Positions 8,592-17,868 are shown, counted from the first letter of the stretch. The stretch is 64,000 nt of DNA from Nocardioides okcheonensis (GCF_020991065.1 NZ_CP087710.1:2604001-2668000); one strand, 5' to 3'. Notes: generated by a model not told the origin, from the sequence alone. Translations and numbers: made by a program.

Positions 8592-9618
8592 GCAGACGAC
8601 ACCGCTGGCGGCGCTGCACGAGGAGTTCGACCGGGCGCGTGGTGACGAGAGCGACGGCGCGTGGGCATTCGCCGTCTCGTGGCGGCTGCTGCGCCGCGAC
8701 GTCGAGCCGCACCAGGTCTGCGAGGGGCTCGAGGAGGCGCTCGCGCTGGTGCGGGAGACGCAGGAGTCGCCCGAGGAGCTCTTCGGCACGCCGGAGGAGC
8801 ACTCCGACGCGCTCTACGACCGGTGGGTCGACGAGGGCCGGCTGCACCTGTGGGACGCGTCGAGCATGACGTGGCGCGAGGTCCCCGCGTGGGGGCTCGG
8901 CATCGCGTCCTTCGTGTCGCTCGCCTTCATGGTGGTCCTCCTCGCCGACGGGCGCACCAGCCTGACCTGGACGGCGGGCTACGTCCTGCTGCCGGTCGGG
9001 ATCGGCGTGCTCAAGGCCGTCGTGTGGGCGACGTCGGACACGCTGCTGCGCGCCCGGGGCACGGCCGTCGCCGTCGCCGGCACGCTCGCGTCGATCGTGG
9101 TCGGTGCGTCCACGCTCGCCCTTGCCAACGAGTGGGCGAAGGCCCACCCGCTCGGCACGGCCAGCACCTGGTCGTACCTCTGGCTCGCCGCCGCCTGCGC
9201 GCTCCTCGCAGCAGCGGCGGGCCGGTGGGCCGACGCGCGTCCCACGCCCGCTCCCGCCATCGCCGACGTCGACGAGTGGTCGCGCCAGGTCGGCGCCATC
9301 CTGCGCGGTCGCTACCACCTCGCCGACGCGCGGGTGGCGAAGATCATCGGTGACGCGCACGCGATCGCCGCCGACGCCGGCCGCACCGTGCAGGAGGAGT
9401 GCGGCACGCCCGAGGATTTCGCCGCCGGCTTCGTGCCGGACCACGCCCGCCAGCGCCGGATCGAGGCCTCGCTCTGGGCGGTCATGGCCGTCGGGCAGGG
9501 CGTGTGGCTGCTCGGAGACTTCGACTGGTTCCGTGCCACCGCCGCGACGGCGTGCCTCGTCTTCGCGTGGCGACTGCTGCACCGCGACGACAAGGAGGAC
9601 GGTCAGTCCGGACGGTAG
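8584..9618 (+). CDS. PadR-partner membrane protein with two HAAS-like domains
   Basis: The 344-residue protein has an N-terminal soluble helical domain (about 1-95) ending in 'EELFGTPEEHSDALYDRW', four hydrophobic segments (about 105-215), a second soluble domain (about 225-290) with 'GTPEDFAAGFV' and two more hydrophobic segments. The repeated 'GTPEE/GTPED' helical domains resemble the HAAS (DUF1700-like) signalling domain that accompanies PadR regulators. Its molecular role is unknown; sensing a membrane state for the coupled PadR regulator is inference. Its 3' end overlaps the convergent small gene by 16 bases. Confidence 0.7.
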   Translation: MAEQTTPLAALHEEFDRARGDESDGAWAFAVSWRLLRRDVEPHQVCEGLEEALALVRETQESPEELFGTPEEHSDALYDRWVDEGRLHLWDASSMTWREVPAWGLGIASFVSLAFMVVLLADGRTSLTWTAGYVLLPVGIGVLKAVVWATSDTLLRARGTAVAVAGTLASIVVGASTLALANEWAKAHPLGTASTWSYLWLAAACALLAAAAGRWADARPTPAPAIADVDEWSRQVGAILRGRYHLADARVAKIIGDAHAIAADAGRTVQEECGTPEDFAAGFVPDHARQRRIEASLWAVMAVGQGVWLLGDFDWFRATAATACLVFAWRLLHRDDKEDGQSGR

Positions 9619-9842
9619 GCACCCCGCGCCTGCTGGGCGACCTCCTCGCCGGAGGTCCCCTCCTCGGCCTGCGAGTCGACGTCGGAGGTGTCGACCGTGT
9701 CGCCGACCGAGGCGTTGCCGCCGGGCTGGGCGTCGAGGGCCCGCTGCCGGTCGGCGTCGCTGACCCGCTCGCCGGCCGCCGGGAAGGCCGACTCCTCGGG
9801 GTGCTCGGCGTACGCGTCCTGCTCGGGCTGGTCGCTGGTCAT
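9603..9842 (-). CDS. Small acidic protein, unknown function
   Basis: This 79-residue, Asp/Glu/Gln-rich protein begins 'MTSDQPEQDAYAEHPEESAF'. It has no hydrophobic segment or cysteine and looks intrinsically disordered. Its composition resembles small disordered actinobacterial proteins without assigned function. The tail overlaps the end of the HAAS membrane protein gene on the other strand. Confidence 0.5.
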   Translation of the reverse strand: MTSDQPEQDAYAEHPEESAFPAAGERVSDADRQRALDAQPGGNASVGDTVDTSDVDSQAEEGTSGEEVAQQARGAYRPD

Positions 9843-9891
9843 GCGATCGACGCTACGCCGCACGACCGGCGCCCGACCCGCCCGCAGGGGT

Positions 9892-9972
9892 AGACGCGCA
9901 GGCATTCCTCCGACCGGTCGAGGGCGCCGAGCGTGGCGGACCGGGCGCACGGACACCAATGCCTGCGCGTCT
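9892..9972. repeat. 15-bp inverted repeat with 51-base interior
   Basis: AGACGCGCAGGCATT (9892-9906) is exactly repeated in inverse at 9958-9972. It lies between the start of the small acidic gene and the 3' end of the band-7 gene, both on the minus strand, so it could end transcription of the band-7 gene. The loop is long for a simple terminator. Confidence 0.6.
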
Positions 9973-10021
9973 CCGACTGGTGGCGGACCGCACGACAGCA
10001 GTCCGCCACCCCGACCCGGGT

Positions 10022-10759
10022 TCAGTCCTCGCGCGAGGGCGTACGCCCCGGCGCCACCACCTCGACCCGCGAGCCGGGCGGCAGCGCCTGCACCAGCCGC
10101 AGCTGCGCCAGCGCCGGGTGGTCGTCGAGCAGCTTGGCGCCGTTGGCGAGCGACCGGAGGGCCGCGGTCTCGGCGCGCGCCGCCTCGAGCTGCGCCTGCG
10201 CCCGGTGCCGGCCGACGACGAGCTCGGCGTGGGCCGCGCGCAGGTCGGCGGGCAGCACGACGTCCTTCACGACGACGTCGAGCAGCCGGATGCCGACCCC
10301 GGCGGCGACCTCGGCCACCGCCTCCCGCGCGCCGGGCGCCAGCCCCGTGCGGGGCGAGCGGACGAGCGCCTCGGCCTCGAGCCCGGACAGCGCGTCGCGC
10401 AGGGCGCGCTGCACCGCGACGTAGACGGTGTGCACCGGGTCGTGCACCCGCTCGGTGTGGGCGACCGCGTCGGCGACGGCCCAGGTCCACACGGCGGAGA
10501 CCTTGACCGTGACGCCGTCGGCCGTCAGCACCTCCTGCGCGGGCACGACGTCGATGCGCTCGCGCAGGTCGACGACCTGGTAGGTCGCACGGGTCCGGCG
10601 CACGTGCCGGCCGGCCGGCAGGACGCGGGTCGGCTCGCCGTCGCGGCGCTCGAGCGCGACCTGCCACGGCTGGACCGCGAAGGTGGGGCGCAGGCCGTGG
10701 CGCAGCGAGCGGCTGGTGACGAGCCGGTCGGGGCGGGAGACGTAGGTGGTCATGGTCAT
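10022..10759 (-). CDS. SPFH/band-7 domain protein (slipin-like)
   Basis: The 245-residue protein carries an SPFH/PHB domain (about 25-190) with the characteristic 'DLRERIDVVPAQEVLTADGVTVKVSAVWTW' region (positions 63-92) and the following Ala/Glu-rich helix (about 175-205), which in stomatins drives oligomerisation. No N-terminal hairpin or transmembrane helix is visible, so membrane attachment is uncertain. AAGGAGG lies upstream of ATG 10759; a second ATG at 10753 is possible. The partner is unknown; no NfeD gene is adjacent. Confidence 0.75.
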   Translation of the reverse strand: MTMTTYVSRPDRLVTSRSLRHGLRPTFAVQPWQVALERRDGEPTRVLPAGRHVRRTRATYQVVDLRERIDVVPAQEVLTADGVTVKVSAVWTWAVADAVAHTERVHDPVHTVYVAVQRALRDALSGLEAEALVRSPRTGLAPGAREAVAEVAAGVGIRLLDVVVKDVVLPADLRAAHAELVVGRHRAQAQLEAARAETAALRSLANGAKLLDDHPALAQLRLVQALPPGSRVEVVAPGRTPSRED

Positions 10760-11106
10760 GGCGATCCTCCTTCGGGTCGCTGGGGTGGGTGTGTGGGGTG
10801 GTGGTCGGCGACCGCACCGGCGTGCGGGGACACGGACCGTCGTGCGGACCGGTCCGGCCTCAGGGCATGCAGGTGCGACCCGTCACCGGCCACCACCCGT
10901 GAGGTGTGAGAGTCGAACTCACAGGAGTGAACAGCTCCGATGCCGTTGCCGTGGAGGGCGTGTGGCGGGGTACGACGCGCGGAACCGGGCCCCGGAACTC
11001 CGGGCCCTGCCGCTGATCCCGCCGCGGACAACGGTAGGCGCTGCGCGGTCCCGGCCGCACCCGGTTTTCCGGCCGGCCTGTCGGAGGGCTCCCCCACAAT
11101 GGGCGG
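10760..11106. promoter_or_regulatory. Divergent intergenic region, band-7 / dinB
   Basis: No gene is seen in these 347 bases. They hold the AAGGAGG site of the band-7 gene, a GGACCGGTCC palindrome (10846-10855), a small GTGAG/CTCAC hairpin near 10906-10922 and several GGCCCCGG-like palindromes near 10985-11010. A CACAAT -10-like hexamer at 11095-11100 would start transcription at or near the dinB ATG, suggesting a leaderless mRNA. No match to an actinobacterial LexA box was found. Confidence 0.4.
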
Positions 11107-12147
11107 ATGGGCCGCTGGGTGCTGCACGTCGACATGGACCAGTTCCTGGTCGCGGTCGAGCTGCTGCGCCGGCCCGAGCTGGTCGGCCTTCCGGTCGTGG
11201 TCGGCGGGCGCGGCGACCCGACCGAGCGCGCGGTGGTGTCGACGGCGTCCTACGAGGCTCGCGCCCACGGCGTACGCTCCGGCCTCGCGCTCAAGCTCGC
11301 CCAGCGGCGCTGCCCCGACGCGGTGTTCCTGCCGGTCGACTTCCCGGTCTACGAGGAGGCGTCGGCGCGGGTGATGGAGACGCTGCGGGCGATGCCGGGA
11401 GCGGTCGTCGAGGTCCTCGGCTGGGACGAGGCGTTCGTCGGGGTCGAGACCGACGACCCGCTCGCCGCGGCCCACGCGATCCAGGCGGCCGTGCTCGAGG
11501 CGACGTCGCTGCACTGCTCGGTCGGCATCGGCGACACCCTCGTGCGCGCCAAGATCGCCACCGACTTCGGCAAGCCCCAGGGCACCTTCCGGCTCACCCG
11601 CGACAACTGGACGGAGGTCATGGGCGCGCGGCCGACCACGGCGCTGTGGGGCGTCGGCAACCGGATCGGTGCCCGGCTCGAGGCGATCGGGATCCGTACG
11701 GTCGCCGACCTCGCCGCGGCCGACGAGGACGCGCTGGTCGCCGCCTTCGGTCCGGCCAGCGGCGGCCACCTCGGCAGGCTCGGCCGCGGCGGCGGTCGGG
11801 CGTGGCCCGACGACACCCCGTGGGTCGCCCGCGCGCACGGCCGGGAGACGACCTACCAGGCCGACCTGCTCACCGCCGAGGCGGTCCGCGCCGCGCTGGC
11901 CGAGCTCGCGACCCGGGTCGTCGACGACGTACGCCGCGAGGACCGCGCGGTGCAGCGGGTCCACCTCAAGGTCCGCTTCGCCCCGTTCATCACCTTCACG
12001 AAGGTCCGCAAGCTGACGGAGCCGACCTTCGACGTCGAGGTGATCACGCAGACCGCCTTCGACCTCTTCCTCGCCCTCGACGACCAGCGTCCGGTCCGGC
12101 TTCTCGGGGTGCGCGGCGAGATGGTCCCGCCCGAGGGCGGCTACTGA
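11107..12147 (+). CDS. dinB: Y-family DNA polymerase, DinB2-like (Leu steric gate)
   Basis: The 346-residue translesion polymerase has metal-binding D9 in 'HVDMDQFLVAVE', 'SYEAR' (48-52) and D107-E108 in 'LGWDEAFV'. The position of the steric-gate aromatic of Pol IV (second Phe of 'DMDxFF') is Leu14 here, as in Mycobacterium smegmatis DinB2, an enzyme known to accept ribonucleotides. There is no C-terminal QLxLF-type clamp motif, also as in DinB2. The usual Ser-Ile before the catalytic Asp-Glu is Gly-Trp. Transcription is probably leaderless. Confidence 0.85.
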   Translation: MGRWVLHVDMDQFLVAVELLRRPELVGLPVVVGGRGDPTERAVVSTASYEARAHGVRSGLALKLAQRRCPDAVFLPVDFPVYEEASARVMETLRAMPGAVVEVLGWDEAFVGVETDDPLAAAHAIQAAVLEATSLHCSVGIGDTLVRAKIATDFGKPQGTFRLTRDNWTEVMGARPTTALWGVGNRIGARLEAIGIRTVADLAAADEDALVAAFGPASGGHLGRLGRGGGRAWPDDTPWVARAHGRETTYQADLLTAEAVRAALAELATRVVDDVRREDRAVQRVHLKVRFAPFITFTKVRKLTEPTFDVEVITQTAFDLFLALDDQRPVRLLGVRGEMVPPEGGY

Positions 12148-12195
12148 GCCCGACCGTGGAGCGCAGGGCCGCTAGGTCGGGCCGCAGGCTCCACC

Positions 12196-12224
12196 GTCGG
12201 CGTGTCGGACGGCGACACGCCGAC
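12196..12224. terminator. Bidirectional hairpin between dinB and the peptide transporter gene
   Basis: GTCGGCGTGTCG (12196-12207) pairs exactly with 12213-12224 around a 5-base loop. A wider imperfect dyad (CCGAC-GTGGAGC halves near 12150 and 12190) flanks it. The two genes converge here, so one structure may serve both. Confidence 0.65.
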
Positions 12225-12294
12225 ACCGGCTGGAGGGCCAGCCAGCTCGGGCCCCGAGGCTCCTCACTAGCCGAGCAGCGAGCCCGCGAGCACG

Positions 12295-13773
12295 TCAGTC
12301 GACGCCCGCCATCAGCTTGTGGATCGGCTTCGACGCGAGCATCACGACCACGCCGGTGACGACCGAGGCGAGACCCACCCAGATGAAGAACGGGCTCTCG
12401 TTGGTGTCGTCGTAGTAGCCCGCCAGCACGCCGGCGAGGGCGGTGCCGAGCGCGATCGAGAGGAAGTAGAGCGCGACCATCTGGGTGCGGTACTTCTTCG
12501 GCGCGAGCTTGGTGGTGGCGCTCAGGCCGACCGGCGAGATCAGCAGCTCGGCGAGGGTGAAGACCAGCAGGATGCCGGCGAGGCCGAGCAGCGGCGCGGT
12601 GTTCTCCCCGCCCGGCATGGGCAGGAAGCAGAAGAACGCGACGCCCATCAGCGCGGTGCCGGCGCCGAACTTGAACGGCGTGACCGGCTGGCGGTCGCCC
12701 AGCTTGGTCCAGAGCGCGGCGAAGACGCCGGCCAGCACGATGATGAAGACCGGGTTGATCGACTGCACCCACGACACCGGCATCTCCCAGCCGAACAGGT
12801 CCCGGTCGAGGCGCTTGTCGGCGTAGATCGTCACGACGGTGAACTGCTGCTGGTAGAGCGACCAGAACACGACGTTGCAGACGAAGAGCGGCACGAACGC
12901 GAAGATCCGGCTGCGCTCCACGCCCTGCACCTCGCGGTCGCGGAGGATCAGGGCGAAGTAGGCCACGGCCGCCACCGCGCTGATGCCGATGACGATGTTG
13001 GCGAGGCGGTCGGCGGTGATGACGCCGACCCAGGTGAGCACGCCGACGACCACCAGCACGACCGCGGCCGCGATGCCGTAGGTCGCGAGCTTGCCCTGGG
13101 GCAGCGGGTTCGCGACGTGGTTGGTCTCGGCCGGCAGGTTCTTGCGGAACAGCGCGTACTGGGTCAGGCCGAGCGCCATGCCGACCGCCGCGGCGCCGAA
13201 GCCCCAGTGGAAGCCGGCCTCCTTCTGCAGCAGGCCGGTCAGCAGCGGGCCGATCAGCGCGCCGATGTTGATGCCCATGTAGAACAGCGAGAAGCCGGCG
13301 TCGCGGCGGGTGTCGTGCTCGTCGTAGAGCGAGCCGACCAGCGAGGTCGCGTTGGCCTTCACGCCGCCGGAGCCGAGGGCGATCAGGACCAGGCCGACGC
13401 CGACGCCGGTCAGGCCGGGCAGCAGGGCGAGGGCGACGTGTCCGGCCATCACGGCGATCGCGGAGTAGAACAGCGTCCGTTCCGGGCCGATCAGCCGGTC
13501 GGCCAGCCAGGCCCCGAGGATCGTGGAGAGGTAGACCGCACCGCCGTAGGCGCCGACGATGCCGGTGGCGACGCCCTCGTCGATGCCGAGGCCGCCCTGG
13601 GCCGCGGAGTAGTACAGGTAGATCAGCAGGATGCCCTGCATGCCGTAGAAGCTGAACCGCTCCCACAGCTCCACGCCGAACAGGTTCGCCAGCACACCGG
13701 GCTGGCCGAAGAAGCGGGTGTCGGAGTCGCTGCGCCGGGCCGGCGCCTGCGTCGTGTCTGGTGTCTGGCTCAC
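12295..13773 (-). CDS. POT/PTR-family proton-coupled oligopeptide transporter
   Basis: The 492-residue inner-membrane protein has the POT signature 'ELWERFSFYG' (ExxERFxYYG type, residues 35-44) that couples proton binding to transport, followed by 'LGAWLADRLIGPERT' and 'FYMGINIGALIGPLLTG'. About 14 hydrophobic segments are seen, normal for bacterial POT proteins. It should import di- and tripeptides with protons. It is a single gene with its own upstream region. Confidence 0.92.
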   Translation of the reverse strand: MSQTPDTTQAPARRSDSDTRFFGQPGVLANLFGVELWERFSFYGMQGILLIYLYYSAAQGGLGIDEGVATGIVGAYGGAVYLSTILGAWLADRLIGPERTLFYSAIAVMAGHVALALLPGLTGVGVGLVLIALGSGGVKANATSLVGSLYDEHDTRRDAGFSLFYMGINIGALIGPLLTGLLQKEAGFHWGFGAAAVGMALGLTQYALFRKNLPAETNHVANPLPQGKLATYGIAAAVVLVVVGVLTWVGVITADRLANIVIGISAVAAVAYFALILRDREVQGVERSRIFAFVPLFVCNVVFWSLYQQQFTVVTIYADKRLDRDLFGWEMPVSWVQSINPVFIIVLAGVFAALWTKLGDRQPVTPFKFGAGTALMGVAFFCFLPMPGGENTAPLLGLAGILLVFTLAELLISPVGLSATTKLAPKKYRTQMVALYFLSIALGTALAGVLAGYYDDTNESPFFIWVGLASVVTGVVVMLASKPIHKLMAGVD

Positions 13774-13836
13774 CTCGTCACGGTGCCACCGACCCCCGGG
13801 CGTGTCACCACCCGGGGGTCTGGGGCGTGACCCGGC

Positions 13837-16389
13837 TCACTCGCTGGCGATGGCGTCCAGCACCTTCATCCGCGACGCGCGGACGGCGGGGACGATCGCC
13901 GCGAGCACGCCGAAGATCACGGCCACGACGAGGAACACCAGCAGGCTGCTGATCGGCAGCGAGAGCTCGGTCAGGTCGTCCTTCAACGACTCGCGCAGCA
14001 CCACGCCGATGACCAGGCCGAGCACCATCCCGAGCACGGCGCCGAGCAGCGCGATGGTGACCGACTCGAGGGTGATCATCCGCCGCAGCCGGCTCCGCGA
14101 CAGCCCGACCGCGCGCAGCAGGCCGATCTCGCGGGTCCGCTCGAGGACGCTCAGGCCGAGGGTGTTGACGATGCCGATCACCGCGATCACGACGGCGAGG
14201 GCGAGCAGGCCGTAGATGACGTAGAGCAGCTGGTTGACCTGCCCGCTGATCAGCTCCTTGAACTCCTGCTTGTCCTGCACCGAGAGGATCGGCAGGTCCT
14301 TGACCACGTCGTCGAGGTCCTGCTTGACCGCTCCCAGGTCGGCGCCGTCGGTGACGTTGATGGACAGCGAGGAGTCGCTGCGCTTCACGCCGGCCTCCTC
14401 CAGCACCGAGAACGGCACCGTGATGCCGCTCGTGACCGGGGTGTCCTCGAAGACGCCGGCGACCTCGAGCGGGATGGTCTTCCCGCCGGGGAACTCCACG
14501 TCGATCGTGTCGCCCGCGCTCGCGGCCAGGTCGTCGGCGCGGCCCTGGCTCAGCAGCACCTGGTCGCCGCTGAGCTCCTCGGTGCCGTCGAGCATCGTGA
14601 GCGTGTAGACGTCGGTGAACGCCGCGTCGACGCCGTTGGCGAAGGCCTGGTCGGGCTTGCCGTCGACCTCGACGCTCACCGGGATGCCCTGCTGGCGCGA
14701 GACGACGTCGACGCCGTCGACCTGCTCCATCTGGTCGCCGTACTGCGTCGGGAAGCCCTGGAACGTCGGCAGCTGGACGAGGAAGTCGCTGGTGAACTGG
14801 TCGTCGACGATCTTGTCCTGGGTGGCGCTGAGCGACGAGGCGAGGACGCCGACCGCGGAGACGACGGCGAGGCCGATCATCAGCGCGGAGGCGGTCGCGC
14901 CCGTACGCCGCGGGTTGCGCAGCGCGTTCTCGCCGGCCAGCCGCCCGGGCGTGCCGAACAGCCGGCCGAACACGCCGCGGCAGGCGAGCAGCACCGGCTT
15001 GCCGAGGACCGGGGCGAGGACGGCGGTGGTGACCACCCAGATCACCGCGCCGGCGCCGATCCAGATCGCGTCGGTGCCGGGAGCGCCGACGAGGCCGGCC
15101 GCGACCAGCGCGATGCCGACCACCATCGCGATCGTGCCCAGGACCAGGCGCCGACCCATGCCCTTCTCCTGCACGACCAGGTCGTCGCGCATCGCGGCCA
15201 CGGGCGGCACCTTCGCCGCGCGGCGTGCCGGCACGAAGGCGGCGACCATCGTGACGAGGATGCCGACGACGTAGCCCGCCGCGACCGTGAACGGGGTGAG
15301 CGTCAGCACGTCGCCGGAGATGTCGAGGCCGAAGGAGCGGAACAGCCCGGCCAGACCGCGCGACAGGCCGAGGCCGAGCAGCAGCCCGAGGGTCGCGCCG
15401 ACGACGGACATGAGGAACGCCTCGACCAGCACCCCCCGGGTGACCTGGCGCTTGCTGGCGCCGAGTGCGCGCAGCAGCGCCGACTCGCGCACCCGCTGGG
15501 AGACGAGGATCGAGAAGGTGTTGAAGATGATGAACGCGCCCACGACGATCGCGATCACCGCGAAGGTGGTGAGGAAGATCGAGATGACGTCGAGGAACTG
15601 ACCGATCTGGTCCTGGGTCTCCTCGACCACCTTGTCGCCCGTGACGGCCGTGAAGCCCTCCGGGGTGACGGCCTTCGCCGCGTCGACGAGCTCGGTCTGG
15701 GAGACGCCGTCGGCGGCGGTTAGCGAGACGCTGGTGAAGCCGTCCTGGCCGTCGAGGAAGATCTCCTGCGCCTCCTTCGTGTCCATCAGGACGAGGGTGG
15801 CGCCGGCGGTGCCGCCGCCGTTGAAGTCGGCCGTGCCGACGAGGGTGAAGGTGCGCCGGGGCTCGCCGGTGGGCACGATCATCGTCACGGTGTCGCCCAC
15901 CTCGTACGACCCGCGCTCGGCCGACGAGGTGTCGATCGTGACCTCGCCCGGCTTCTCGGGCCACCCGCCCTGGTTGAGCTCGAGGACCGGCTCGCCCTGC
16001 ATGTTCTCGCCCGGCGCGTAGTTGAAGGCCAGCGTCGGGGCGCCCTGGCCGCCGACGAGCTTGTCGTCCTTGCCGAGCAGGAACGACCCCAGCCCGTCGA
16101 CCGAGCCGTCGGCCTGCGCCACCTCGGGCAGCGCGGCCAGCTTGTCGACGTCGGCGGGCGTGACCAGCGCGGTGGTGCCGACGCCGGCGTTGGCTCCCTG
16201 CACGTCGCCGGCGGGGCGGACCTGCGCGTCCGGGGTGGAGCCCTTGACGATGTTGTCGAAGGTGGCGTTGAGGCCGGTGCTGAAGGTCATCACGCCGGCG
16301 AGGAAGCCGATGCCGAGCACGATCGCGAGCGTGCTCATCAGGAGGCGGACCTTGCGGGCGAGCAGGTTGCGCCAGGTCAGGCGGAGCAT
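13837..16389 (-). CDS. MacB/FtsX-type ABC transporter permease (large, two-FtsX form)
   Basis: The 850-residue protein contains an N-terminal transmembrane helix, a large extracytoplasmic MacB-like domain (about 40-240), three helices with FtsX motif 'ILVSQRVRESALLRALGAS' (about 290-310), a second transmembrane block, a second extracytoplasmic domain (about 500-690) and a final FtsX block 'VLERTREIGLLRAVGLS'. This duplicated layout is typical of actinobacterial export permeases working with one LolD/MacB-like ATPase. ATG 16389 overlaps the stop of the ATPase gene. The exported substrate is unknown; no outer-membrane partner is expected. Confidence 0.88.
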   Translation of the reverse strand: MLRLTWRNLLARKVRLLMSTLAIVLGIGFLAGVMTFSTGLNATFDNIVKGSTPDAQVRPAGDVQGANAGVGTTALVTPADVDKLAALPEVAQADGSVDGLGSFLLGKDDKLVGGQGAPTLAFNYAPGENMQGEPVLELNQGGWPEKPGEVTIDTSSAERGSYEVGDTVTMIVPTGEPRRTFTLVGTADFNGGGTAGATLVLMDTKEAQEIFLDGQDGFTSVSLTAADGVSQTELVDAAKAVTPEGFTAVTGDKVVEETQDQIGQFLDVISIFLTTFAVIAIVVGAFIIFNTFSILVSQRVRESALLRALGASKRQVTRGVLVEAFLMSVVGATLGLLLGLGLSRGLAGLFRSFGLDISGDVLTLTPFTVAAGYVVGILVTMVAAFVPARRAAKVPPVAAMRDDLVVQEKGMGRRLVLGTIAMVVGIALVAAGLVGAPGTDAIWIGAGAVIWVVTTAVLAPVLGKPVLLACRGVFGRLFGTPGRLAGENALRNPRRTGATASALMIGLAVVSAVGVLASSLSATQDKIVDDQFTSDFLVQLPTFQGFPTQYGDQMEQVDGVDVVSRQQGIPVSVEVDGKPDQAFANGVDAAFTDVYTLTMLDGTEELSGDQVLLSQGRADDLAASAGDTIDVEFPGGKTIPLEVAGVFEDTPVTSGITVPFSVLEEAGVKRSDSSLSINVTDGADLGAVKQDLDDVVKDLPILSVQDKQEFKELISGQVNQLLYVIYGLLALAVVIAVIGIVNTLGLSVLERTREIGLLRAVGLSRSRLRRMITLESVTIALLGAVLGMVLGLVIGVVLRESLKDDLTELSLPISSLLVFLVVAVIFGVLAAIVPAVRASRMKVLDAIASE

Positions 16390-17168
16390 CAGCCGGCCGC
16401 CTTGCGGATCGCGACGTCCTGCAGGCGGGCCATCTTCTCGAGGATCTGGTCGCGGTCGGGCTGGCGCAGCTCGTCGACGATCTTGCCGTCGGCGAGGAAG
16501 AGCACCCGGTCGGTGTAGGACGCCGCGACCGGGTCGTGGGTCACCATCACGACGGTCTGGGCGAACTCGTCGACGCTGCGGCGCAGGAACCCGAGCACCT
16601 GGGCGCTGCTGGTGGAGTCGAGGTTGCCGGTGGGCTCGTCGGCGAAGACGATCGACGGCTTGCTGACCAGCGCGCGGGCGCAGGCGACGCGCTGCTGCTG
16701 GCCGCCGGACATCTCGCTCGGCCGGTGGCCCAGGCGCGGGCGCAGGTCGACGGCGTCGACGACCTGGTCGAACCACGCGCGGTCGGGCTTGCGCCCGGCC
16801 AGGCTCAGCGGCAGCAGGATGTTCTCCTCCGCGCTGAGCGTCGGCACCAGGTTGAACGACTGGAAGACGAAGCCGATCCGCTCGCGACGCAGCGTCGTCA
16901 GGTCCTTGTCCTTGAGCCGGCCCAGCGCGGTGCCGTCGACGACGGCCTCGCCGCCGCTCGGGGTGTCGAGCGCCGCGAGGCAGTGCATCAGCGTCGACTT
17001 GCCGGACCCCGAGGGGCCCATCACGGCGGTGAACTCGCCGCGCATCAGGTCGACGGACACGCCGTCCAGCGCGCGTACCTCCGCCTCGCCCTTGCCGTAG
17101 GTCTTCACCAGGTCTCGTGCGCTTGCGGCGACGTCGGTCGCCACGCCCTCCCGGGGCTGCTCAGTCAT
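16389..17168 (-). CDS. MacB/LolD-type ABC transporter ATPase
   Basis: The 259-residue ATPase has Walker A 'GPSGSGKST', Q-loop 'FVFQSFNLVPTLSAEEN', signature 'MSGGQQQRVACARAL', Walker B 'IVFADEPTGNLDS' and 'VTHDPV'. The 'EPTGNLDS' motif marks the MacB/FtsE/LolD group. ATG 17168 was chosen over the upstream ATG 17234 because homology begins just after it. It is translationally coupled to the permease. Confidence 0.9.
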   Translation of the reverse strand: MTEQPREGVATDVAASARDLVKTYGKGEAEVRALDGVSVDLMRGEFTAVMGPSGSGKSTLMHCLAALDTPSGGEAVVDGTALGRLKDKDLTTLRRERIGFVFQSFNLVPTLSAEENILLPLSLAGRKPDRAWFDQVVDAVDLRPRLGHRPSEMSGGQQQRVACARALVSKPSIVFADEPTGNLDSTSSAQVLGFLRRSVDEFAQTVVMVTHDPVAASYTDRVLFLADGKIVDELRQPDRDQILEKMARLQDVAIRKAAG

Positions 17169-17225
17169 GGGGGAAGTGTCCCAGTCCGGCGAAGTGGCCT
17201 GCCATGGGATATCGCCCCTAGTCAC

Positions 17226-17243
17226 CCCTGACATCCGTCAGGG
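17226..17243. promoter_or_regulatory. Small perfect dyad in the ABC/LysE divergent region
   Basis: CCCTGAC-ATCC-GTCAGGG is an 18-bp perfect inverted repeat 22 bases before the LysE start and 57 bases before the ABC ATPase start. It could be an operator for either gene; no regulator is encoded next to it. Confidence 0.45.
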
Positions 17244-17265
17244 TCGTCGGCCCTAGATTGGGCGG

Positions 17266-17868
17266 GTGGGAGACGTCGTCGCCGGGCTGCTGACCGGGCT
17301 GTCGCTCATCGTCGCGATCGGTGCGCAGAACGCGTTCGTGCTGCGGCAGGGGCTGCGCCGCAGCCACGTCGGGCTGGTGGTCGCGGTGTGCGCGCTGTCC
17401 GACGTCGTGCTGATCCTCGCCGGCGTCGCGGGCATCGGGGTGGTGCTGGACCGGGCCGCGTGGGCGGTCGAGGTGGTGCGCTGGCTCGGCGTCGCGTTCC
17501 TCGCCGCCTACGGCGTGCTGTCCCTGCTGCGGGCCCGGCGACCCGAGGCGCTGGCGGTGGGCGACGGCGTCGTCGAGTCACGCCGCGGCGTGCTCGGCCG
17601 CGCGGTCGCGCTGACCTGGCTCAACCCGCACGTCTACCTCGACACCGTGCTGCTGCTGGGCTCGGTCGCCGGCACGCACGGCGACCCGGGGCGCTGGTGG
17701 TTCGCCCTCGGCGCGTGCGTCGCGAGCCTGCTGTGGTTCGCCGGGCTCGGGTACGGCGCGCGGCTGGCCGCGCCGCGCCTGGCGCGCCCCCGCGCCTGGC
17801 AGGTCCTCGACGTCGCCGTCGGGCTCGTGATGCTGGCGATCGCGGCGCGGCTCGCGCTCGGCGCCTGA
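17266..17868 (+). CDS. LysE/ArgO-family amino acid exporter
   Basis: The 200-residue protein has six hydrophobic segments and the LysE family hallmarks 'IGAQNAFVLRQGLRR' near the N-terminus and 'TWLNPHVYLDTVLLLG' in the middle. It most closely fits LysE/ArgO, exporters of lysine and arginine. The start is GTG 17266. No lysG/argP regulator gene is adjacent, although the 18-bp dyad just upstream may be a regulatory site. Confidence 0.9.
   Translation: MGDVVAGLLTGLSLIVAIGAQNAFVLRQGLRRSHVGLVVAVCALSDVVLILAGVAGIGVVLDRAAWAVEVVRWLGVAFLAAYGVLSLLRARRPEALAVGDGVVESRRGVLGRAVALTWLNPHVYLDTVLLLGSVAGTHGDPGRWWFALGACVASLLWFAGLGYGARLAAPRLARPRAWQVLDVAVGLVMLAIAARLALGA

Noticed and set aside
10903..10923. tRNA T-arm-like hairpin on the minus strand (GTGAG-TTCGACT-CTCAC)
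   Set aside because: No matching acceptor stem, D-arm or regular variable loop is found upstream; the apparent anticodon arm has a poor stem. It is probably a chance hairpin in the divergent promoter region.
10860..11106. Possible LexA/SOS box upstream of dinB
   Set aside because: A TCGAAC half is present near 10913, but the required symmetrical GTTCGA half at the right spacing is missing.
16390..16776. N-terminal extension of the MacB/FtsX permease from 16776
   Set aside because: That part overlaps the ATPase gene in another frame and is Arg/Pro-rich; ATG 16389 starts the first membrane helix.
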